Below, piece after piece: positions 32,615 through 40,748 of a stretch of 64,000 nucleotides of DNA. This stretch comes from Gryllotalpicola protaetiae (GTDB lineage: Bacteria; Actinomycetota; Actinomycetes; Actinomycetales; Microbacteriaceae), in NCBI RefSeq assembly GCF_003627055.1, contig NZ_CP032624.1, positions 1,054,001-1,118,000 on the forward strand, in the 5' to 3' direction. Under the pieces are notes generated by a model. That model was not told where the DNA came from, did no database searches, and saw only the letters and a list, made by a program, of their open reading frames with translations. The position numbers and the translations under genes are program-made. The number at the start of each line of letters is the position of its first letter. Positions within the stretch are counted from its first letter, which is position 1.

Positions 32615-34033
32615 TTATTCCGCCGGTTTCTCGTGGCTGATCGCCAGGGTCTGAATGCGCGCCGGCGTGACAGGGGCGAGCGAGAGGCGCACGCGCACCC
32701 GCCCGCCCGCGGCCGCGCGCACCCATGAGACGGACGCAGGCGAGGCGGATGCCTCGAGCGCCGGCTCCTCGTCCGTCGGCGTCACCCCGAGCGCCGCGAC
32801 CACCTCGCGGCGCTCCGCGATCGGCTGGTCCTGCACGACGTTGGGCGAGAGCACTTCCTCTTCCAGCGCGTCGGCCGCAGCATCCGTCGCCCACGCCGTG
32901 ATCAGCCGGTCTGCGGCGAGGGCGAGCGCGATCGTCTCCGGCCACGGCGTCGGTGGCGCCGCCCGCTGCCCGTGCTCGATGAGGGCGTCGACGAGCGCCG
33001 TGGTCGGCTCGCTCACGCCGGCGTAGGTGCCGTTCTCGAACGCGACCACGCCGAACCGGCCGGGCGCGTTCCAGCGCAGGTGCGCACTGAAGCCCGGGTA
33101 GCCGCCGGAGTGCGACACCGTGTGCCCGAGCCTCGCGCCCTTCTCGACCATAAGACCGAAGCCGTAGCCGAACTCCTCGACGCCGGGGCGCGTGGTCGCG
33201 ATCGTGCGGTGCACCTGCTGCAGCTCCCGGCGGCTCGCCGCGCCGAGCGGGCCGGGCTGCGGCGCGTCGGTCAGAGCGCTCGCATGCCACGCGCCCCAGC
33301 AGGCGAGATCGCGCGCGGTGGTCACGATGCCGCCGATCGGCGAGAACGCGCCATGGGTCGAATAGGGCAGCGGATGCCAGGTGCCGGCGACGTCTCGCCG
33401 ATGGCCGACCGCGGTGCGGCCGGGGCGCCCGTCGGCGCGGAATCCGGTCGCCGTCAAGCCGAGCGGCTCGAGCAGCTCGGCCGTGACGAAGTCGATGAAC
33501 GGCACACCCGCGGCGAGCGCGATCGCCTGCCCGACCAGCGCGTACCCGAGGTTCGAGTAGCGGAAGACCGTGCCTGGGACGCTGTCGCGCGGCGTGCCGG
33601 CGGCGAGCACAGCGTGGAACTCCTCGTCGCTGAGTCCCTCTTGCCGGTCGGCCCACGGGTCGTCGGTCGAGAGGCCGCCCGACATCGACAGCAGCTGGCG
33701 CAGCGTCGGCACCTCGGCGCTGCCGTCGGCCCAGCAGAACTCGGGGACGAAGTCGGTGATCGCCTGGTCGAGCACGAGCGCCCCGCGGTCGCGCAGCAGC
33801 AAGGCGGCCGACGCCGTGAAGCTCTTCGTGCAGCTCGCGATGCGGAACGCCGTGTCGGCGTCGGGCGTGGCGCCGTCCTCGGTGAGTCGGTCGAGGCCGA
33901 ACCCGCGGGTGAGCGCGAGCTCGCCGCGCTCGTCGAAGACGGCGACCACCGACCCCGGCGTGACCCCGTTCGCGATGCGCGGTGCGAACAGCGCGTCGAT
34001 CGTCTCGCTCAGCAGCGTCTCGTCGAGATTCAT
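32615..34033 (-). CDS. Serine hydrolase, beta-lactamase/penicillin-binding family
   Basis: A 472-residue protein. SxxK is IASCTKSFTASAALLL, the second motif YSN in FRYSNLGYALVGQAI and the third HSG in HTVSHSGGYPGF. The C-terminal ~130 residues form an extra domain outside the beta-lactamase fold. No signal peptide is seen. The start is ATG 34033. It ends 53 bp before the proposed rpoB -35. It belongs to the same family as the gene after rpoC, so rpoBC is bracketed by two serine hydrolases. Possible activities are esterase or D-amino-acid peptidase; the substrate cannot be told from sequence. Confidence 0.88.
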   Translation of the reverse strand: MNLDETLLSETIDALFAPRIANGVTPGSVVAVFDERGELALTRGFGLDRLTEDGATPDADTAFRIASCTKSFTASAALLLRDRGALVLDQAITDFVPEFCWADGSAEVPTLRQLLSMSGGLSTDDPWADRQEGLSDEEFHAVLAAGTPRDSVPGTVFRYSNLGYALVGQAIALAAGVPFIDFVTAELLEPLGLTATGFRADGRPGRTAVGHRRDVAGTWHPLPYSTHGAFSPIGGIVTTARDLACWGAWHASALTDAPQPGPLGAASRRELQQVHRTIATTRPGVEEFGYGFGLMVEKGARLGHTVSHSGGYPGFSAHLRWNAPGRFGVVAFENGTYAGVSEPTTALVDALIEHGQRAAPPTPWPETIALALAADRLITAWATDAAADALEEEVLSPNVVQDQPIAERREVVAALGVTPTDEEPALEASASPASVSWVRAAAGGRVRVRLSLAPVTPARIQTLAISHEKPAE

Positions 34034-34060
34034 GCCTCAAGCATGCTGGTGCACGGCGAG

Positions 34061-34108
34061 GGGTGCGAAATGTCCGCTCGCCGGCTCATGGGCGTACTTT
34101 TCGCACCC
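34061..34108. repeat. Inverted repeat between the hydrolase and response regulator genes
   Basis: Ten-base arms GGGTGCGAAA (34061-34070) and TTTCGCACCC (34099-34108) flank a 28-base loop. It lies between the response-regulator stop (34131) and the next gene's start (34033) on the minus strand. It may be a terminator of the two-component operon (the minus-strand stem starts with GGGTGCG and a few T follow the loop) or a dispersed palindrome. Confidence 0.55.
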
Positions 34109-34130
34109 GCGGTCCAGTGGCGGCCCGGCG

Positions 34131-34868
34131 TCAGTCAGCGCTGCCGACGGCGAGCGCGATCGCCTGGGCGCGCGTCTGCACGCCGAGCTTCGCGAACAGC
34201 GAGTTGACGTGCGTCTTCACCGTCGCGACGGAGACGAAGAACTGCTGCGCGATCTCCGGGTTGCTGCGGCCACGGGCGATCTCGGCGAGCACCTCCGCTT
34301 CGCGCGGGGTGAGGGCGGGGAAGCGGGTGAGCAGGTGCTCGGCCCTCGCGAGTGCGGCTCGCTCCGCGTCCGGCGCGCGACGGCCCACCGGGCCGTCGCC
34401 GTCGGGCGCCGAGCGCTCAGGGACCGGAGGCGTCCCGCCACTGGTGAACGAGCCGATCAGCCTCGCCCCGACCTCGGGCGCGAGCGTCGTCTGTCCGCTC
34501 GCGACGGCACGCACCGCGGCGGCGAGCTCCGCGCGCCCGGCGTCCTTCGTGAGGTAGCCGCGCGCCCCGGCCTTGAGGGCGGAGGCGATCGAGGCGTCGT
34601 CGGCGAAGGTGGTCAGCACGAGCACGGCGACCTTCGGGTCCTGCGCGAGCACACGCTCGGTGGCCGCGGCGCCGTCGAGCTGCGGCATCCTCAAATCCAT
34701 CAGCACGACGTCGGGCGCGAGCTCGCCGGCGAGCCGCACCGCCTCGACGCCGTCCCCGGCCTCGCCGACCACCTCGATGTCGGGCAGCAGCTCGAGCACG
34801 GTCACGAGACCGTCGCGCACGATCGCCTGGTCGTCGGCGACCAGGACGCGGATCTGAGGGGATGCCAC
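34131..34868 (-). CDS. NarL/LuxR-family response regulator
   Basis: A 245-residue response regulator. The receiver domain has ADDQ near the N-terminus, phospho-acceptor Asp in VVLMDLRMPQLDG, Thr in LVLTTF and Lys in YLTKDAGRAE. A ~45-residue Pro/Arg-rich linker leads to a LuxR-type HTH: LTPREAEVLAEIARGRSNPE, VKTHVNSLFAKLG. GTG 34868, four bases after the kinase stop with AAGG 8 bases upstream, gives MASPQIRVLVADD, the usual beginning. TTG 34886 is the other possibility. It is paired with the adjacent histidine kinase. Confidence 0.93.
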   Translation of the reverse strand: MASPQIRVLVADDQAIVRDGLVTVLELLPDIEVVGEAGDGVEAVRLAGELAPDVVLMDLRMPQLDGAAATERVLAQDPKVAVLVLTTFADDASIASALKAGARGYLTKDAGRAELAAAVRAVASGQTTLAPEVGARLIGSFTSGGTPPVPERSAPDGDGPVGRRAPDAERAALARAEHLLTRFPALTPREAEVLAEIARGRSNPEIAQQFFVSVATVKTHVNSLFAKLGVQTRAQAIALAVGSAD

Positions 34869-34872
34869 GGCC

Positions 34873-36072
34873 TCAGCCTTGCGCAACCGACGCCGACGCC
34901 GACACCACGAATCGCCCGTCGCGCTCGGCCGCCGTCGCCCGGCCGCCCGCGAGCGCGGCGAAGCGCTCGGTCATGCCCGTGAGCCCATGGCCGCCGCCGG
35001 CCGCGCTGCGGGCTCGGCCGGGGAGCATCGGGTTCGAGACGGTGAGCTCCAGGCATCCGCCCGCCGCGCTCAGCTCGACCGCGACCGGCTCGCCCGGCGC
35101 ATGCCGGCGCGCATTGCTCAGGGATTCCTGCAGCGCCCGCTCGAAAGCCGTGGCGACGGATGCCGTGAGCGGCGGTGCAGCGCCCAGGTCGACGTGCGCA
35201 TCGACCTCTCCCCCGAGCTCGCGGTGCGCGCGCAGCAGCCGCTCCGCGGCGCCGGCCAGATCGGCGGGGGTCTGCTCGGCGGCATCCGAATCGCCTGGCG
35301 CGCGCAGCGCGGAGACCGCGCGCCGCGCCTCGGTGAGCCCGTCGGTCGCCAGCCGTCTGGCCTGGGTGACCTTCGCGTGCGCGGCCTCCGTGCGCCCCGA
35401 CTCGAGCAGGGCCTCTGCGGCGTCGAGCTGGATCACGAGCCCGCCGAGGCTGTGCGCCAGCACGTCGTGGATGTCGCGGGCCGCCGCCTGCCGGGCGGCG
35501 AGGGCGCTCGCGGTCGCCTCCTGCTGGGCGAGCTCGCGCTGCTGCTCGGCGAGTTCCTGGTTGCGCCGCGTGGCGGTGCGCGCCTGCCGGCGCGAGACGC
35601 CGATCAGCAGCCAGACCGCGTTGCCGGCCAGGTAGCCGAGCAGTGTTCCGGGGCCCGCGTGCGCGAGCACGGCCCCGATCGGAGTGAGGATGAAGGACAG
35701 GGCGGAGACGCTCGCGCCGAACCAGATCGGCTCGCTCTCGTCCGAGACTGCGAGGATCACGAGGATCGCGAGCGGCGCCGTGTGCAGGCCCTCGCTCGGC
35801 GCCTGCGCGAACGAGGCGACCACGACACCGAGGACCGTCGCGACGCGGCGCACGACGCGCAGCGCGCTGCGTCGGCGCAGGGTGCCGACGAAGCGCCACT
35901 GCAGCAGCTCGACCACGGCCCAGGTGAGCAGCGCCAGGATCGTCGCGATCACGAGCCAGCCGCCATGGCGCGTCGCGCCGGTCGCGACGAACGCATACAC
36001 GACCACCGCCATGCCGATGGCGTTGAGCACCAGCGGCAGAAGGCGGCGGTCGGATGCGTCCATAAGGGTCAT
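34873..36072 (-). CDS. NarX/DesK-type sensor histidine kinase
   Basis: A 399-residue kinase. Four or five N-terminal membrane helices (about 15-165) carry no large outer domain, so it may sense a membrane signal. HisKA_3 contains the phospho-acceptor His in ARDIHDVLAHSLGGLVIQL (about residue 205). The ATP-binding domain has LQESLSNARRHAPG (N box) and GGGHGLTGMTERFAALAGG (G box). The start ATG 36072 overlaps the stop of the preceding membrane-protein gene as ATGA. It passes phosphate to the regulator encoded next. Confidence 0.92.
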   Translation of the reverse strand: MTLMDASDRRLLPLVLNAIGMAVVVYAFVATGATRHGGWLVIATILALLTWAVVELLQWRFVGTLRRRSALRVVRRVATVLGVVVASFAQAPSEGLHTAPLAILVILAVSDESEPIWFGASVSALSFILTPIGAVLAHAGPGTLLGYLAGNAVWLLIGVSRRQARTATRRNQELAEQQRELAQQEATASALAARQAAARDIHDVLAHSLGGLVIQLDAAEALLESGRTEAAHAKVTQARRLATDGLTEARRAVSALRAPGDSDAAEQTPADLAGAAERLLRAHRELGGEVDAHVDLGAAPPLTASVATAFERALQESLSNARRHAPGEPVAVELSAAGGCLELTVSNPMLPGRARSAAGGGHGLTGMTERFAALAGGRATAAERDGRFVVSASASVAQG

Positions 36073-36635
36073 CGTGCCAGGGTCGCGACCTGCTGGCGGT
36101 GTTGCTCGAGACGCCACGCGAGCACGGCCGTGCGGGCGACGCGGTTGGCGGCGAGGACGAGCAGGATGATGCCCGTCGAGGCACCCGCGGCAGCTCCCAT
36201 GTGCTGGCCGTAGAACTCGAGGCCGACGCGCACGGCGATCATCACGAACCAGAGCGCGACGCCCACCCAGCTGGTGCGGCTCTCGTACTCGACAGGGGCG
36301 AGGGCGCCGCCGGTGCGGGACGGACGGCGGTTCGCCTCGTACGCCGCCGCGCGTTCCCTGCTCAGCAGGCGGAAGTGGGCGATGGCGCCCATCGCCGCGC
36401 CGGCGCCGAGGGCGATGGCGAGCTCGACCGCGAGCAGCGCGATGTCGAGCGTGGTGAAGGTGATCGTCTTCGAGCCGGTCACGATGATGCCGACGCCGAC
36501 GATGGCGAAGATGAGCGGCCCGCGCCACATGCGGGCGGGGTCGACGACGCGCCAGGTCATCTGGCGGTAGCAGATCCAGGCGATGGCGGCGAGGCCGAGC
36601 ACCGCGTCGAGGAGGTATTGCACGTTCAAGGTCAT
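36069..36635 (-). CDS. Four-helix membrane protein of the two-component operon
   Basis: A 188-residue integral membrane protein with helices at about 8-22, 40-60, 66-86 and 125-165. It carries conserved-looking TWRVVDPARMWRGPLIFAIV and YESRTSWVGVALWFVMIAVR. It resembles small actinobacterial membrane proteins (CcdC/DUF1453-like) encoded beside DesK-type sensors, but I cannot name the family with confidence. It is first in a three-gene operon and translationally coupled to the kinase through ATGA, so it may be a co-sensor. Confidence 0.75.
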   Translation of the reverse strand: MTLNVQYLLDAVLGLAAIAWICYRQMTWRVVDPARMWRGPLIFAIVGVGIIVTGSKTITFTTLDIALLAVELAIALGAGAAMGAIAHFRLLSRERAAAYEANRRPSRTGGALAPVEYESRTSWVGVALWFVMIAVRVGLEFYGQHMGAAAGASTGIILLVLAANRVARTAVLAWRLEQHRQQVATLAR

Positions 36636-36736
36636 GATGACAATGGTCGCGAGCGGGCCGCTCAGTGCCCACCACCCCTGGGTGGAGCGGCGGGTGGAGT
36701 TCGCGGCTGTACCGACCTGCCGCGTGGGTCTACACG

Positions 36737-36759
36737 GATACGGGAGTTGTATCTATCAT
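36737..36759 (+). promoter_or_regulatory. Putative GntR promoter and operator (leaderless)
   Basis: A -10-like TATCAT (36754-36759) lies 7 bases before the GntR ATG, implying a leaderless transcript. Directly before it is an inverted repeat GATAC-N7-GTATC (36737-36753), a plausible autoregulatory site. The -35 (TACACG at 36731) is poor. Confidence 0.45.
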
Positions 36760-36766
36760 TGTGTGT

Positions 36767-37411
36767 ATGCCGGAGAAGAACACCGTTGCCGCGGGTGACC
36801 GCGCCTATGAGGACGTCAAGGCCCGCATCCTGACCAGCGAGCTCGCCGGGGGCGATCTCATCAGCGAGGGCGAGGTCGCCGACCGGCTGAACATCAGCCG
36901 CACGCCCGTGCGCGAGGCGTTCCTGCGCCTGCAGGCCGAGGGCTTCATGAAGCTGTACCCGAAGCGGGGCGCCATGATCACCCCGATCGCCCGCAGCGAG
37001 GCGCGCGACGTCATCGACGCGCGCAACGTGCTCGAGACGCATGCCGTCCGCCAGGCGACGACGAGCGCTGAGCGCACCGAGCGCCTCGTCGCCGAGCTGC
37101 GCGACAACCTGCAGCTGCAGAAGGACCGCATCGCCGACCGCAACCTCGGAGGCTACGCGCTGGCCGATGCGGAGTTCCACGCGGCGATCATCCGCGCGGG
37201 TGACAACGCCCTGATCGCGCAGTTCTACTCGACGCTGTACGACCGGCAGGTGCGCATGGCGCGTTCGTCGATCCCGACCGACCTCATCGCGGGCGACGTC
37301 GTCGGCGAGCACGCCGCGCTGGTCGACGCGATCGAGGCGCGCGACGGCGACCGCTTCGATGCCCTGCTGGCGACGCACCTGCAGAAGATCCACGAGGTGC
37401 TGATCCGTTGA
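36767..37411 (+). CDS. GntR-family regulator (FadR/FCD subfamily)
   Basis: A 214-residue GntR regulator. The N-terminal winged helix has GGDLISEGEVADRLNISRTP then VREAFLRLQAEGFMKLYPKR. The C-terminal FCD domain has DARNVLETHAVRQA, DAEFHAAIIRAGDN and GEHAALVDAIEARD, with metal- or ligand-binding Asp/His residues in the usual places. ATG 36767 is chosen over the upstream open frame because it gives the standard N-terminus and fits the leaderless promoter. It is divergent from the two-component operon. Targets and ligand are unknown. Confidence 0.92.
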   Translation: MPEKNTVAAGDRAYEDVKARILTSELAGGDLISEGEVADRLNISRTPVREAFLRLQAEGFMKLYPKRGAMITPIARSEARDVIDARNVLETHAVRQATTSAERTERLVAELRDNLQLQKDRIADRNLGGYALADAEFHAAIIRAGDNALIAQFYSTLYDRQVRMARSSIPTDLIAGDVVGEHAALVDAIEARDGDRFDALLATHLQKIHEVLIR

Positions 37412-37461
37412 TCCTCGGCGCTTCGGCCCAGGCATCCGTTCTGCATCGATCTCAAGATCAC

Positions 37462-37479
37462 TATCAATATCAATATCAA
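37462..37479 (+). repeat. Three-copy TATCAA tandem repeat in a promoter region
   Basis: TATCAA is repeated three times without interruption, then TAGATT, 12 bases before the ATG at 37492. It is an AT-rich island in GC-rich DNA and probably overlaps the -10 region of the downstream gene. Confidence 0.7.
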
Positions 37480-37491
37480 TAGATTGGATGC

Positions 37492-38355
37492 ATGAGCGAC
37501 GACCCGTCTGTGATCCTGAAGCACTCCGGGTATCGCGCGGTGATCGAGCGCGACCGCTTCATCCCGGGGGCGTACGAGCTCGTGGTCGACGGCACGCCGC
37601 AGTCGCACGTGAACCTTGAGGACCCGTCGAATCTGTTCTTCGAGTACATCCAGCGCATGGGGAACATCATCGATCTGATCGGTGAGCCAGGCGCCCCGAT
37701 CACCGCCGTGCACCTGGGGGCGGGCGCGATGACGTTGCCCCGCTATGTCGCGGCGACGCGGCCGGGCAGTCGCCAGCAGGTGATCGAACTCGAGCAGAAC
37801 CTCGTCGAGCTGGTGCGCTCGGTGCTGCCGCTGCAGCGCGGGGCCGACGTGCGGGTGCGCTACGGCGACGCGCGGGAGGTGCTCGCGAAGCTGCCTGGCG
37901 GGTTGCTCGGAACCGCCGACCTGGTGGTGGTCGACGTCTTCAGCGGCGCACGCACGCCGGCGCACGTGACGAGCCAGGAGTTCTACACCGAGGCCGCGCG
38001 CCTGCTGTCGCCCGGCGGGATCATGCTCGTGAACGTCGCCGACGGGCCGCCGCTGCGTTTCGCCCGGTCGCAGGCCGCGACGCTCGCGCAGGTGCTGCCG
38101 CACGCGGCGGTGCTGGCCGAGGCGCAGGTCGTGAAGGGGCGGCGCTTCGGGAACTTCGTGCTCGTCGGGTCGGCCGCGCCGCTGCCGTCGCAGTGGCTGC
38201 CGCGCCTGATGGCGGCCGGCCCGCACCCGGCCGTTGCGGTGCTCGACGGCGAGTTCGAGGAGTTCGCACGCGGAGGCCTGATCGTGACGGACGCCACGGC
38301 CACACCATCGCCCCCGCCTGCACGCTCGATCTTCCAGGTGAAGCCGGGGCGCTGA
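37492..38355 (+). CDS. Spermidine-synthase-like methyltransferase-fold protein
   Basis: A 287-residue protein with the spermidine/spermine synthase Rossmann fold: AVHLGAGAMTLPRYVAATRP (motif I), QVIELEQNLVELV, VRYGDAREVLAKLPGG and DLVVVDVFSGARTPAHVTSQ, then FYTEAARLLSPGGIMLVNVA. The polyamine-binding acidic residues of true SpeE are not obvious, and actinobacterial members of this group are usually annotated only as fused-MFS/spermidine synthase-like. It probably acts on a small-molecule or amine substrate using a SAM-type cofactor. The AT-rich TATCAA repeat lies just upstream. Confidence 0.82.
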   Translation: MSDDPSVILKHSGYRAVIERDRFIPGAYELVVDGTPQSHVNLEDPSNLFFEYIQRMGNIIDLIGEPGAPITAVHLGAGAMTLPRYVAATRPGSRQQVIELEQNLVELVRSVLPLQRGADVRVRYGDAREVLAKLPGGLLGTADLVVVDVFSGARTPAHVTSQEFYTEAARLLSPGGIMLVNVADGPPLRFARSQAATLAQVLPHAAVLAEAQVVKGRRFGNFVLVGSAAPLPSQWLPRLMAAGPHPAVAVLDGEFEEFARGGLIVTDATATPSPPPARSIFQVKPGR

Positions 38356-38476
38356 GGGCGACGCGTTTCGCTTCGCTTCGCGGCCGGTCGACCATTGTGC
38401 TTCGCGGCGAGGAACATCGGCGCCCTCCCGCAGAAACGGTTTCGTCGCGCACGTCGCGCGACGATGATGGGGCACT

Positions 38477-39664
38477 GTGGCCGGGCTCTGGCGTGCGCGA
38501 GCCCGTCGCGGCGCGGCCGCGGCGGCGGTCGGCGCGGCCGCCCTTGCCCTCGCACTGGCCGGGTGCACACAGCCCGGCGAGCCGCGGCCCGAGCCGACGG
38601 CGGCCCTGCCGGCGCCGACGCTAGCACCGACAGCCCAGGCATCCGGCAGCCCATCGGCGCCCGCGCCGACGCAGCACTGGACCGTCGTCGGCGACCCGGC
38701 CACCCTCGCGACCGGCCTGCGGGCGCCGTGGTCGATCGCGCTGCTTCCCGGCGGCGACGCGCTGATCAGCGAGCGCGACAGCGGGCGCGTGCTCGAGCGC
38801 ACGGTCGACGGCGCGACGCGCACGGCCGGCACAGTGCCCGGTGTCGTGCACCAGGGCGAGGGCGGCCTGCTCGGGCTGGCGGTGCGGCCGGGGCATCCTG
38901 ATCAGCTCTATGCGTACCTCACGACCGCGCGCGACAACCGGGTGGTGCGGATCCCTCTCACCGGCGCCGCCGGAGCCCGCGCGCTCGGCAAACCAGAGGT
39001 CGTGCTCGACGGCCTGCCGCACGGCACCTTCCACAACGGCGGCCGGATCGCGTTCGGCCCGGACGGCATGCTCTACGTCACGGTCGGCGACGCAGGCGAT
39101 CGCGACGGCGCGCAGCAGCTCGGATATCTGGGCGGGAAGATCCTGCGCGTCACGCCCGACGGCGGCGTGCCGGGCGGCAACCCGTTCCCCGGCTCGCCCG
39201 TCTGGAGCCTCGGTCACCGCAATCCGCAGGGCATCGGCTGGGCGAGCGACGGCACCATGTGGGCGGCCGAGTTCGGGCAGGACACCTGGGACGAGCTGAA
39301 CGTCATCACCCCCGGGGCGAACTACGGCTGGCCGGTCGTCGAGGGCATCGGGCACCGCCAGGGCTTCGTCGACCCGGTGGCGCAGTGGTCGACCGACGAG
39401 GCGAGCCCCAGCGACCTCGCCGTGGTCGGCGCGACCGTGTTCGTCGCCGGTCTCGGCGGTCAGCGGCTGTGGGTGGCGGATGCCTCGGCCGACCACGCGG
39501 TGACGACGCACTCGCTCTTCGCCGGGCGGTTCGGGCGACTGCGCGAGGTCGTGCAGGTCGCGCCGGACACGCTCTGGGTGCTGACGAACAACACCGACGG
39601 GCGCGGCACCCCGCGTACCGGCGACGACCGCCTGCTCGAGCTCACGATCACGCGGACCGGCTGA
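38477..39664 (+). CDS. PQQ-dependent sugar dehydrogenase-like lipoprotein
   Basis: A 395-residue glucose/sorbosone dehydrogenase-family protein starting at GTG 38477. It has a lipoprotein signal: basic start, hydrophobic run and lipobox LALAGC with Cys30, followed by a Pro/Ala/Thr-rich spacer. The six-bladed propeller shows LRAPWSIALLPGGDALISER, FHNGGRIAFGPDGMLYVTVG, WSLGHRNPQGIGWASDGTMW, AEFGQDTWDELNVITPGANY and GWPVVEG. The catalytic-type His (FHNGG) and Arg (GHRNPQG) are present. It would be anchored on the outer face of the membrane and oxidise an aldose, if PQQ is available; no PQQ synthesis gene is in the window. Confidence 0.9.
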   Translation: MAGLWRARARRGAAAAAVGAAALALALAGCTQPGEPRPEPTAALPAPTLAPTAQASGSPSAPAPTQHWTVVGDPATLATGLRAPWSIALLPGGDALISERDSGRVLERTVDGATRTAGTVPGVVHQGEGGLLGLAVRPGHPDQLYAYLTTARDNRVVRIPLTGAAGARALGKPEVVLDGLPHGTFHNGGRIAFGPDGMLYVTVGDAGDRDGAQQLGYLGGKILRVTPDGGVPGGNPFPGSPVWSLGHRNPQGIGWASDGTMWAAEFGQDTWDELNVITPGANYGWPVVEGIGHRQGFVDPVAQWSTDEASPSDLAVVGATVFVAGLGGQRLWVADASADHAVTTHSLFAGRFGRLREVVQVAPDTLWVLTNNTDGRGTPRTGDDRLLELTITRTG

Positions 39665-39716
39665 AAGAGGGCGTGGCATCACCCGGTCGCGGCACACGCA
39701 TGGTTAGCCTGCCCGC

Positions 39717-40250
39717 GTGAGCAGCATCATCCTCGGCTACGACCCTGAGACACTTCGTGAGCGCGTGGACCTGGTCGAGGTCGGCCGCCGGCTCGCCGAG
39801 CTCGGCGAGCTGCGCAGCCGCGACGCACTCTGCGAGAGGGCCTGGCTGCTCAAGGTCGGCGGCTCGCTCGATGACGCGATGGACGTCGCGAACGAGGCGT
39901 ACCGTCTCGCCCGCTTCACCGGCGATCGGCGCTCGCTGCAGCGGCCGCGCATGATCCGCGCTCAGATCCTGCAGTACCAGGGTCGCTTCGAGGAGGCCGT
40001 CACCGAGCTGTCCGCCTGCATCGAAGAGGCGCGCACGCACGAGTGGCACGAGCTGGAGGCGTTCGGTCTGCAGCACCGTGGTCGTGTGCTCTTCGACGAG
40101 GGCGCCGACGATCTCGCCGCCGCCGACTTCTCAGAGGCGCTGCGCCTGCGCACCGAGAACGCCGCGCCCGCGGATCAGATCGAGTCGGCCGAGTTCGCGC
40201 TGGAGACGGTGAAGCGTAGGCTCGAGTCCAATGTCGTACCTTTGTTCTAG
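39717..40250 (+). CDS. TPR-like helical repeat protein
   Basis: A 177-residue, all-helical soluble protein starting at GTG 39717. Two or three TPR-like helix pairs are visible: LCERAWLLKVGGSLDDAMDV, RMIRAQILQYQGRFEEAVTE and GLQHRGRVLFDEGADDLAAA. TPRs mediate protein contacts; no enzyme motif is present. Similar small proteins are common in Microbacteriaceae and are uncharacterised. It is followed after 9 bp by the SprT-like gene, so the two are probably co-transcribed. Confidence 0.75.
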   Translation: MSSIILGYDPETLRERVDLVEVGRRLAELGELRSRDALCERAWLLKVGGSLDDAMDVANEAYRLARFTGDRRSLQRPRMIRAQILQYQGRFEEAVTELSACIEEARTHEWHELEAFGLQHRGRVLFDEGADDLAAADFSEALRLRTENAAPADQIESAEFALETVKRRLESNVVPLF

Positions 40251-40259
40251 CCTCTCCGC

Positions 40260-40748
40260 ATGGCTGAACTGGCTCGTGTGAGCGTCTGGGCGAACGCACT
40301 CATCGCCCTGCATCTCGACCCCTCGTGGACCTTCGCGTTCGATCACGCGAAGAAGCGGGCGGGGCTGTGCGACTACACGCACAAACGGATCTCTGTGTCC
40401 AGGTACCTTGCGGCGAGTTGGCCAGACGACGACGTGCACCAGACCCTGCTGCACGAGGTCGCGCATGCGCTGGCGGGTCCGGCCGCAGGCCACGGGCCCG
40501 TCTGGCGGCGCACCGCGACATCGATCGGCTACGTCGGCGGCCGGACCCACGACGGGCCGACGCCGACCGAGCTCGCACCATGGGTCGGCACGTGCCCGAA
40601 CGGCCACGTGCACTACCGGCACCGCAAACCGACGCGCGCGCTGTCCTGCGCGAAGTGCTCGCGTTCGTTCTCGCGCGCGTTCCTGATCAGCTGGACGAGG
40701 CGTGAGATCTCGGCTGCGGTGCGGAAAGCGGCTGCGCAGGCGAAGTAG
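40260..40748 (+). CDS. SprT-like zinc metalloprotease-family protein
   Basis: A 162-residue SprT-like protein. The active-site HExxH is in TLLHEVAHALAGP (about residues 61-72), with a later His (GHGPVWRR) as a likely third ligand. A C-terminal zinc ribbon follows, TCPNGHVHYRHRKPTRALSC and AKC. The family includes eukaryotic Spartan, which degrades DNA-protein crosslinks, but the bacterial role is unproven. Its last 62 bp overlap the convergent transporter gene. Confidence 0.88.
   Translation: MAELARVSVWANALIALHLDPSWTFAFDHAKKRAGLCDYTHKRISVSRYLAASWPDDDVHQTLLHEVAHALAGPAAGHGPVWRRTATSIGYVGGRTHDGPTPTELAPWVGTCPNGHVHYRHRKPTRALSCAKCSRSFSRAFLISWTRREISAAVRKAAAQAK

Noticed and set aside
38360-38420. CGCGTTTCGCTTCGCTTCGCGG as another TCGAGACGC element
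   Set aside because: It has repeated TTCGC but lacks the TCGAGACGC core and the complementary end; the similarity may be chance in GC-rich DNA.
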